Part shown: in pieces, positions 45,440 to 55,100 of the stretch
Layout of the letters: each line of letters starts with the position of its first letter
Numbering within the stretch: the first letter of the stretch is position 1
Assembly (NCBI GenBank): GCA_030248195.1
Contig: JASAND010028260.1
Location: forward strand, 1 to 64,000
DNA length: 64,000 bases
Direction of reading: 5' to 3'
Source: Trissonchulus latispiculum
Taxonomy: Eukaryota; Nematoda; Enoplea; Enoplida; Ironidae
The notes under the pieces: generated by a model
The model's input: only the letters and a program-made list of their open reading frames with translations
Database searches by the model: none
Told to the model about the DNA's origin: nothing
Translations under genes and position numbers: made by a program

Positions 45440-46333
45440 CAAGTAGGAAAAATGCTTGCAGTCGCATGTAAAATGCAATATGAGCTATGAGGGTCAACAT
45501 TTAAATGTGTCAAGGACAAGATTTAAAACGTCTAATATGAGCCAGCATCTAAATCGGTAAAGGACAAGATGTAACTGGCTAATATGAGCCGCTACGTTTC
45601 TCTTGGGCTCATATTGACGCTCGCAGCCGTGGTTTCAACGGCTTAACATCACGACATCATACCATTTTGCCTACAGACTTTTTACTTTTATTCCCAAGTC
45701 TTTGAACAAATCCTCACCGTTTTGCGTAATATCAATAGCTTCATGTAATGTTTGGTTACAGATGTCCTGCCTGAATCTAATTTTGCCAGCTCAAACACCG
45801 AATTTAAGGTATCTGAACACTTTATACAGCTAAAGTTCTCCCCTTTAAAGTTGAATTAGGTGGTATATATTTGGCATATACCAGTTTTGAAACACTGTAA
45901 TACTAGAAACAAATGTATAAAGCTCCTGTAAACCGGTATAGTCTTCGCTATCGGCTCAATGTACATAGCATTTATACAACAAAATACACAACTGATCTGT
46001 AAAAATTTGATGTGTGCTTATCCACGGTGTCGTACGATTGACTTTACTTATTGTATCAAGAGCACACGTATGTCAGGACAATTATGCATACGTATATGCG
46101 AATTTGAAAAGTGCAAAAGAGTTAACTCAACTTAGTATCCTCGCGTCAATATGTTATATGAGCCCAAGAGAAACGTAGCGGCTCATATTAGCCAGTTACA
46201 TCTTGTCCTTTACCGATTTAGATGCTGGCTCATATTAAACGTTTTAAATCTTGTCCTTGACACATTTAAATGTTGACCCTCATAGCTCATATTGCATTTT
46301 ACATGCGACTGCAAGGAGCATTTTTCCTACTTG
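45440..46333. mobile_element. 0.9-kb foldback element
   Basis: Inverted arms of about 180 bp start CAAGTAGGAAAAATGCT. They include repeated AATATGAGC motifs (GTAAAGGACAAGATGTAACT, CTACGTTTCTCTTGGGCTCA). The centre is unique. End motif CGCATGTAAAATGCAATATG resembles that of the 34402 element. Confidence 0.7.
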
Positions 46334-46414
46334 TCCTTCTTCCAATTTTTGGGAGCGCCGCCTTATTACGGCTCCGAAACTCCGAAAAACGCTCTTTTAG
46401 GTGGTATGACCAAT

Positions 46415-48645
46415 TCGCATGCCCAATAACCTTTGTATGCCAAATATCAGCCTTCCAGCTATCTCCAGTAGCTTGAACCAGGAACTGGTTCAACTTTGAA
46501 CCAGATGAACCAGATCTGGCCAGCCTTTGGTCGGATCCCCAAAACAACACCACCAGCAGATTCCCCATGCCCAATAACCTTTGTATGCCAAATATCAGCC
46601 TTCCAGCTATCTCCAGTAGCTTGAAAAAGGAACGGTTCAACTTTGAACCAGATCTGGCGAGCCTTGGGTCGGATCCCCAAAATAACACCACCAGTGAATT
46701 CCCCATGCCCAATAGCCTTTGTATGCCAAATACCAGCCTTCGAGCTATCTCCAGTAGCTTGAACCAGGAACTGGTTCAACTTTGAACCAGATGAACCAGA
46801 TCTGGCCAGCCATGCGTCGGATCCTCAAAATAACACCACCAGTGGATTCCCCATGTCCAATGACCTTTGTATGCCAAATATCAGCCTTCCAGCTATCTCC
46901 AGTAGCTTGAACCAGTTGAACCAGATCTGGCCAGCCATGGGTCGGATCCCCAAAATAACACCACCAGTGAATTCCCCATGCCCAATAGCCTTTGTGTGCA
47001 AAAGATCAACCTTCCAGCCAGGGGCGGATCCAGGGGGGGGGCGGGGGGGGCGGCCGCCCCCCGGCGCGATTCGAAGGTAGGAAAAATTAAGGAGAGAAAG
47101 AGGAAAAAGAGCAAAAAAACAAAAAATTTCGCGCCGTCGGCGCGAATTTTCTACTTTTTAACCGCTTATTTATTGCATTTGTAAAGAAAAAGCTTGAAAT
47201 GCATCCGATTTTTCGGAGAAAATTACCATATTTGCCTAAAAATGTCAAGAATTTTAAAAAATTTGTTCAGTTCTTCAGTATAAAAAGAATTAAAGATCCG
47301 AGTACCGATTTTATTGCAAAAACAAAAAATTTCTTCAACTTCTGGGGGGCTCCGCCCCCCAGACCCCCCGCTGGAACAATTTTGCCGCCCCCCCGTCACG
47401 AAATCCTGGATCCGCCAGTGCTTCCAGCTATCTCCAGTAGCTTGAACCAGGAACTGGTTCAACTTTGAACTAGTTTAACCAGATCTGGCCAGCCATGGGT
47501 CGGATCCCCAAAATAACACCACCAGTGAATTCCCCATGCCCAACAACCTTTGTATGCCAAATATCAGCCTTCCAGCTATCTCCAGTAGCTTGAACCAGGA
47601 ACTGGTTCAACTTTGAACCAGGGGTCGGATCCCCAAAATAACACCACCAGTGAATTCCCCATGCCCAACAACCTTTGTATGCCAAATATCAGTCTTCCAG
47701 CTATATCCAGTAGCTTGAACCAGGAACTGGTTCAACTTTGAACCTGATGAACCAGATCTGGCCAGCCTTATGTCGGATCCCCAAAATAACACCACCAGTG
47801 AATTCCCCATGCCCAATAGCCTTTGTGTGCAAAAGATCAACCTTCCAGCTATCTCCTGTAGCTTGGACCAGGAACTGGTTCAACGTTGAACCAGTTGAAC
47901 CAGGCGAGATACGGCGTCGACAGTATGCTGATCGTGTTCAGCGACCCCGATTTACTATACATGGGTACCATCCCAAGGCCGAAAAACGCTGTTTTATATG
48001 GTTTATAGACCATTTTCTTTGTTGACAGCTTGAACTTGGGGCTGGTTCACTGTTGAACCAGCTGAACCAGATGAACCAGGCGAGATACGGCGTCGGCAGT
48101 ATGCTCATCGTGTTCAGCGACCCCGATTTACTATATATGGGTACCATCCCAAGGCCGAAAAACGCTATTTTAGACGACTTTTTGACAATTTTCTGTGTTG
48201 CGACCTCGAAAAATTTCTAAGTCCAAACGTCGATTTTTCTATTTTTGACCATCTGTAAAAATCGACCCAGAGCGAAATTCGGAAATCAAACATAAACTTA
48301 GTCTGGACCATCGCCTAGATAATCAAAAATTAGTATAGAAAAATTTTTCCTATGGGCCGTTTGAAAAATCGGTGTGCGCAAAAATCGCCCTAAAAAAGTG
48401 GTCGATACAGAGAAAAAAACCCCACTTTTAAACTTGTATCAAAAAGTCGATTTTTTCAAAGTTCATTTTTTCCGGGCAAGTTTGGTATCATTCGAAAGCT
48501 CTTGGCCTGGAGATTTCAAAAATGTAAACTTTAGCTCTCAACTCCCTACCGTTAATTAGTTATGGCTGATTAGCAGTTTCCCAAATCCGCAAAGTGCCTT
48601 TATAGCTCATATTATGAGGGGCGCTCCGCGCACCCTCATGATATA
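46415..48645. mobile_element. composite two-minisatellite element 3 (Helentron-like)
   Basis: Seven or more units of about 125-150 bp (46415-47880, core CTTTGTATGCCAAATATCAG), interrupted by an hAT-like MITE. Then two ~176-bp units (47900-48175, core GTTCAGCGACCCCGATTTA), a 430-bp tail, and a hairpin at 48615-48638 preceded by CATATTAT and followed by TGATATATA. Same layout as elements 1 and 2 but with unrelated repeat units. Confidence 0.55.
47019..47420. mobile_element. hAT-like MITE with perfect 8-bp duplication
   Basis: Ends CAGGGGCGGATCCAGG and CCTGGATCCGCCAGTG. CTTCCAGC is duplicated at 47011-47018 and 47421-47428. It is inserted into a minisatellite unit, whose sequence resumes exactly after the duplication. 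A GCGCCGTCGGCGC hairpin lies inside. Confidence 0.85.
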
Positions 48646-48649
48646 TACC

Positions 48650-49105
48650 CCACGACAATTTCTCTAATTCTGGCTTTTTCCTACAAGGTGTGGGTGGTGG
48701 GGCGCCCCCCAGACTTGGCTAGGTGTGCCTTGAGAAAAACTTGTGGGTGGGGGTAGCCGCATGTGTTCACTGGAACTTTAAGCCTTGGGGGGGGGGGGGT
48801 AAATAGTGGAAGGTTGGTGGTCGTCCCAAGAAACATGATGGGGCACCCCCATCACCCCCCCCCAGAATTCGGACCTCAAAAATGTAAAAAATGGCCAAAA
48901 ACTGCAAAATTTTTCAAAATAAGGCCTGTTTTTAACTTTTTAGCACTTTTTGCACTGTTTTAAGGTTAAGTTAAAGTTTAAAGTTATTTTAAGTCAAACT
49001 TTTCGAAATAATTTTCATAAAAGGCCATTTCTGGGCCAATTTAGCTAACTTTTTGAGTCAAAAAATCGCTGGGGGGTTCGGGGCATAGGTGTATATATAT
49101 AATTG
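48650..49105. other. G/C-tract repeat fragments
   Basis: CTGGCTTTTTCCTA near 48668 is the left end of the CTGG..CCAG MITE family, followed by G-runs, but I find no matching right end. Confidence 0.4.
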
Positions 49106-49109
49106 GGGG

Positions 49110-50255
49110 AGATTTGGGAGAGGTATAGCCATGGGGGAAAAACCCACATTTTCGGATTTTGGCTGGAACTTTTTTATTATAAGGGTTATCTGAGAACTTT
49201 ATATACCATCGTAGTTGGCGTACTTAGAACTTTCTTTTAAGCCTATTTGCACTTCTCTAAGTTGTACCGTTAGAGCGGTATAATGCAAAAAGTAGCGGGG
49301 GAAAAAACCCAATGGGGGGGGGAAAAACCCAAATGGGGGGAAAATAAACCCACCCCTCACAGGTCTTAAAAATTGTTCTATCGCAATTTTGACACTTCCA
49401 GTGTAAAATTCAACCCTTTTTTAGTTAGTATGAACCAAAAAACCCGATCTAAGTAACTTTTTTTGAGATCTCATGTGCCGTTGAAAATGCTGCATCAACT
49501 GGCCAGGTTTCATAAAGTTTAACACATAAACATAGGGCAATTTTCGAAAAATGCTAAAAATGATGTAATTTGATAAAACTTATTATTCTATCGTGTAGAG
49601 AATGGTTTTTACGTAGAATTGGCTGTTAAAATCCACAATTGTACCTGTATTGGGTCCTCCAGCTGCGAAATGGCACTTTTAAGGTTTTTAGCCCCTAGCT
49701 AGCCAAAGCCAGGTAAGCAAAATTGTCCGAATCTGACCGCATAGGATGACGCAGCGTGCTCGATAGTACCGTGCTATAGTCTCTAATTGTTTCCGTGTTG
49801 AGTTGTTAAAAAAATTTTCAAAAAAATTTGGGTGGGTTTTTTTCCCCCCAAAGTGGGTTTTTTCCCCGCCACGTTTGACAATGTGCCAGACTAACGGTAC
49901 AGCGGATCGGTCTAATTTTGGCTGTGTGCAAAGAGGAAGAGTTGCCATCATTGCAGATATTTGCAAAACTTTTCTAGCCCAACCCAGTCAAAAGTTACAT
50001 CGGTCCAAACTTTTGGTAAATTTTTGGATGGTTGAACCAAAAAGTAGTTGTCATTTTCAAAATGTCATAAAATAAGTAGGAGTGAACCAAATGACTTGAT
50101 CTTTGCATAAATAGGTTAGAAAGAGTCGCGCTTCTTGCTGCTATGTTTTGGAGCTCATATCTCCAACCCATGACCCAGGAGGCGGGTGGGTTTTTTTCCC
50201 CCCAAAAAGGGGGTGGGTTTTTTTCACCCCATGGCTATAACTCCCCAGCCATTTT
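49110..50255. repeat. foldback with GGGGAAAAACCCA motifs
   Basis: TATAGCCATGGGGGAAAAAC near 49125 has its inverted copy near 50190-50240. Inside, GGGGGAAAAACCCA occurs several times (49300-49360) and inverted (49840-49870). No ORF with recognisable protein. Confidence 0.55.
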
Positions 50256-50589
50256 TACTAACCCCCAAAAACTTTTGGGGGCCCCGCCCCCCCCCCAACT
50301 GAGGGGGTGGGGTAGTTGCGCCGAGGGCGCTACAAATTGGCCAAAATTGGGCATTTTTGGGTAAATTCTGCAAAATATTTCAAAAAAGTCCAAATTTTTG
50401 GCTTAAAGCGTTTGTTTATTATTGCGAGAAATACACGTTTTTAACGGTTTTATGGGCTTTCTGACTCAATATTGACCTTAATATTGACTTAGACACATGT
50501 TGCCACTTGCCAATCAAGTTTTCGAGTTTAAAAAAGGTAAAAAAAGGTAGAGGTAACCCCGGGATAATTCTCCTACCCTTGTCAGGGTC

Positions 50590-50978
50590 CTGGCATTTTT
50601 TTAGTGGGGGGGGGGGGCCCCCCCCCCACTTTTGGGTTCCCCCCTCCACTTTTCAGACCCCCCCCCCCACTTTCGCCCCCCCCCCCCCCACTTTTCGGCA
50701 AGCCCCCACCCACTTTTTGGGGGTCGCCCAAAAGTGTCAAAGAATTAGGTTTTTGAGGTCAAATTTTCAAAAATTTTCTCAATGTTTAGCTAATTTATGG
50801 ACTTATAAGCTCATATTAAGCTTAAAAACAGCGATTTTTTGCGTTTTTACCTTAAAAATGCTAATTTTTCGTTAAAAATTTCGGTATATTTTACTTTTGG
50901 GTCGCCCCCCCCCCACTTCCCCCTCCCTGGGGGGGGCGAAGCCCCCCCCCCACTTTCAAAACCCTAAAAAAATGCCAG
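50590..50978. mobile_element. CTGG..CCAG MITE
   Basis: Ends CTGGCATTTTTTTAG and CTAAAAAAATGCCAG (after a short offset) are inverted. A 5-bp duplication GGGTC lies at 50585-50589 and 50979-50983. It has many C and G homopolymers. Confidence 0.7.
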
Positions 50979-50999
50979 GGGTCTAGGGTGCCGGCGCTC

Positions 51000-51300
51000 A
51001 TCCCCGGATACACAGCCCTTGAGCCAGGAGTGTCACCTCGAATGATGACTACAACCGTGGAGGAGGGGCCAGCTCCTCAATTGCAGACGCCCTACACGGT
51101 CTCCTGTTACCTTCCCACATAAGTGGTACCTATTTACCGACCAACTAAGGATGGATACCTGGGTTGGCTAGAGCCCACGGCGAACCGATATGTGCTTAGT
51201 CCCTTGCTCAAGGGGATTTGTGAAAGCCTTGTGGCAGCGGGGATTCGAACCTCGGACTATCGGATCCAAAGTCGAACGCCTTAACAACTCGGCACGGCAC
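51000..51300 (-). repeat. tRNA-derived SINE, intact copy
   Basis: On the - strand it starts with a Leu/Ser-tRNA-like head: CCGAGTTGTTAAGGCG (A box) and GGTTCGAATCCCC (B box) about 30 bases later, then a 220-bp body. Two other copies lie at 30115-30790 and 17130-17215. Confidence 0.7.
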
Positions 51301-51982
51301 AAGTCGAGTTTAAAACCCCTGTCTAATGTCAAAATTACTTCATGGTTGAATGTTTTTCGGCATTAGGAATGTCCAAAAATACGACTTTTGACATAAATTG
51401 GTTTTCCTTGCCTTAAAGTTAAGGCAAACCTTTTTCCTTTTTTATTGTCTGGGAGGTTGTCTACCTCCCAGACTACACCTGAGTCAGGTGTTGTTCCCCC
51501 TTCTCTCTCTCTTTTCTTTCTCTCTGCTAGGCCTCTTTCTTCTGGGCCTAGCAGTTGTCCTCGCGTGAACTTTTGGCCGAGGACAAGGCCAACAAGAAAA
51601 CGAAAAGGAAAATAGTAGGTAAAGCCCAAGTCATTGGATTTAGAGGGGGCTGACTCCCCTTATTAATAGAATAAATAGAAAAATAAGTAGCTAGATATAC
51701 GTAGTTAAGTACGTAGTTTATTACGATGTAAATTTTAAGTTACGGAAAATTGTATATCTTATGCAATAATTTGTCAAAGTTCCTAAATTTCACGAAGTTT
51801 TCCCTTTGGTTGCACTTATGTGTTAGCAAAAGTTTCGCAAAATTTCGCCAAGTTTTGGCCCCCAAAATATATCAAAATTGGGTCAGTTGGGGGGCAATAA
51901 ATCCAAAATCTCATTAATTTCCACCCCCAACGGCCAGATGGGTCAGTCCGCTGCAGCGCAGCACACGTAAAAGGTGGCAAGC

Positions 51983-52010
51983 TTCTAGAAGGTTCTAGAA
52001 TCTTCTAGAA
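51983..52010. promoter_or_regulatory. six-unit heat-shock element
   Basis: TTC and GAA triplets alternate six times, each separated by exactly two bases (TTCTAGAAGG, TTCTAGAATC, TTCTAGAA). This is a perfect contiguous array of the HSF-binding nGAAn unit, of the kind found in strong heat-shock promoters. Confidence 0.75.
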
Positions 52011-52116
52011 GCTTTGCCCTAGAATCAAAGAAGAAGCGAGCTCCAGGTCTCGCTAATGACCTGTCACCGAGCTGTCAGCAAAACTGTCAGCTCGGCCCAA
52101 AAATTTTATTTTCAAA

Positions 52117-52121
52117 TCAGT
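52117..52121 (+). promoter_or_regulatory. candidate TCAGT initiator
   Basis: TCAGT lies 107 bases after the heat-shock element, in TTTTCAAATCAGTGTTCG. TCAGT is the usual initiator of arthropod promoters and of many LTR retrotransposons. Weak on its own; noted because of its position. Confidence 0.3.
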
Positions 52122-55100
52122 GTTCGTTTGAGAGCAACCGAAAGCGGTTGCTTCCCCCTCCCCTTTATGCGCTCTCCAGTGCAGTTGGTACTGCATGGGG
52201 GTTAAAGCGCATTTCCCCGGTTAGGTGAAAAGCATAGGACTTTTCTGGCCTTCGGGCCAGAAAAGATTTTGAGATTTATACAACGAACACTCTCAAATTA
52301 GGGCCATATAGGTGCATTATACCTGGCCAAGAAACCGACTTGAGAAATACAAACCCTAGGATTTAAAGGCCCCTTTTTGGCCATTATTTTTATTGTAATA
52401 TTTGAGGCCTTTAGGCCAATTTTTATTCTATGTCTTTGGGGCCTTCGGGCCATTTTTTATATACCTTTTTTAAGGCCAATGGGCCATATTTTTATACGCA
52501 TTTTGGGCTGATGAGCCCCATTTTTATCAGTATTTTGGGCCTGAGGCCATATTTAAGTTATGATAGCATGCGTGGGCTTTCGAGCCACTTTTATTTCGTC
52601 TTTATTTTTTTATTATTATTATTATTTTATGGTTTTAAATAAAGGGGCAGCTCATGTAAACCCCTCCTGTTCGATGGAGGTCTTGAGAATTGTCCTTATT
52701 TATGTTTTTCTGTTTTTTCCTGCCGACACTCTCTGTATACCGAGGTTTGCTGACCTCCACCTCCAATTATTCTATTCATTTATTTTGATTATTTTTTATT
52801 TGCACTTTTTGGTCAAGCCACCATGATTTTCTACGTTTTGTTATCAAGGTCCTTTTGACCTAAAAATGGGGTTTTAAAGTAGTATACGGGATATTTAAGT
52901 GGGGACCCAACCCCTAAGTTTGAGTTAGAGGGTCCCTTTGCTACGACCCTATTTTTATTGAGTTAGTTCATAAGAATACTTACCCCACAGCCGGCAACTA
53001 GGAGTTGCCGGCCATATTGTTTTAATCTCAGGCTTTGCTAAGCCTTAAAAATTATTGTTTGTATTCTGTAATTGTTTGTCGTAGGTCGGTATCTAAAAAC
53101 AGTAGAGTATTAAAACATGAGAAGAACTTTTAAACCAATCCCTAAAAGTAATCACTTATTTTAAATTATTTTAATAATCAAGCCTTTCACGGGGAATGAC
53201 CGGCTTCCCCATTAATTAACTTAATTGTCGTCAGTAGTTTTGTGTAGTAGTAATAGTTTTGTTTAGTAATGATTGCTTGGCAGTCATTACTCACACGGCT
53301 TTCGTAAAAGTTACAAAGTTCCCAAAATTTCCAAAGTTCTGCGCTATAAACCGAGTTTTAGATGTCTAAAACTCATAACGAAGTTTTGCTCAAATTCAGT
53401 TAGTTAAGTACGTTTGAAATAATAGTTAGCAGCGTAGGTTACTTAATATTCATTAGAGTTGGTTTCCATTTAGGTTGTTTGTAATCATGTTTGTTTTTAG
53501 GATTAGCTAGATAAGTAATTACCTAAGAAATTGTATGTCTGTGTATGCATGAATTGTATGAATGGCATTGTATTGGCTTCCATGACTGTATGTGCGTTGA
53601 CTCGCGGAAACTCCTTCTGTCCGATGAAGGTTGTGAGCATCGCTGGAGTAATCAAGACTCAGATATTAAGCAGGAAAGAAGTGTATGTGTGATTTGTATG
53701 AATGATTGCATTTTTATTAATAAAAGTTTGTTCTAGTCTGAATGTTGCATAAGTGAGGTATAAGTAGGTATTAATTTAGGTATTGTGTAATTGTTGCTTG
53801 AATTGTGATTGATTAACAAATAAGATTACGTAGTTCAATACTAGTTTACTTAGGACTTTTGTAGGTACACTTTATGTAATGTAGTTGTCAATTGTAATCG
53901 AGCAAGTGACTGTCTGAATGGTCTTTGATTCTCTGTGTGCATGATTTGTATAAAGTGCCGGATATTAGAACTCCTATAGTACGCAGGAAAAGTAGTACTA
54001 AGTAATATAGTTTTAGGTTGCAAGTCTTGTATGCATATCTGGAAGTGTGTGAGTATTTGGTTACGTAGGAAACCTAGGTTTAGGTACTGTTTAACAAATA
54101 TGCAAATGAGGTTAAGGCTATAGGACCTAGAGTCATGGGGACTCCGTATTGGGCCCCCATCAGCTGGAATCTGGATATCCTCGATTCGTCCGCGTAAGCC
54201 ACTCTTTGTTAAGAGTGCGGACGAATCGCAAGAACAGGAATCTATCAAATGGTCAGTTTCGTTGTCGAATCAATACTAATTAAGTTGTAGTGAATATAGT
54301 TTTTAGTTACATTTGTTGTATCTTTGTTTCTAAAGCCAGAACATACTGTTATTGCCATTTTTAATCAAATCAACGCTATCTGATGTATATTCTGCTCCTA
54401 ATAATGACCGCAATCGCGGCCTAACACCATTTCGTGTCGGTGTTCACGTCCAAAGGCAAAACAAATCAAACTCCTTTACGTAAAGGTCAGCAAGGTTGGA
54501 AAATCAACCTTGCTCATTTATGTTCAATACGAAGTTATCCATGATAGTTATCCACAAATGGCAATAATCAGTTTCAACATTCGGACAACCCTAACTAATA
54601 TTAGGCAATAGTTGATAATATACCTGAAATAAGCAAATCAACCACTAGTTACGTAAGTATTATGGATAGGGCATCAGAACCATCTTCTAATAAAGGCTAA
54701 AATCGCCAGTTTTGTGAAATTGTCTAATTTTCAACGTTTAACACTCATAACAAAGGGAGTTGTTACCTTCCTTTAGTAGAACCCAATAGAGAACAGAAGT
54801 TCTACACTAAATCATTACGTTTCTAGTAAATTTATGCATTAACTCTCTTTTAACTACTAATATTTGTTAAGAGCAGGAAGTTGTTACCTTCCTCACTTAA
54901 ACTCGCGAACTTAAAAGTTCTACATTCAAGTATTGTGTCCTGGTCAAATTCACGTGTAAACTGCTCTCTAACTAAGTAACTCTTATCAAAAATAGGAAGT
55001 TGTTACCTTCCTTGCTAAGGACCCGGAAAACACAAGGTCCTAAACTTGACCACCTCAACCAAATTAACGTTTCTTGTGTTGGCCGAATAAACGGAAACCT

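Noticed and set aside
43085..48175. Regular repeats that could suggest a CRISPR array
   Set aside because: Units of 125-176 bp are direct tandem copies without spacers, in a eukaryotic genome.
52500..52520. CTGATGAG, the first part of a hammerhead ribozyme core
   Set aside because: It is part of a GGGCTGATGAGCCC hairpin and no GAAA core partner with stems was found.
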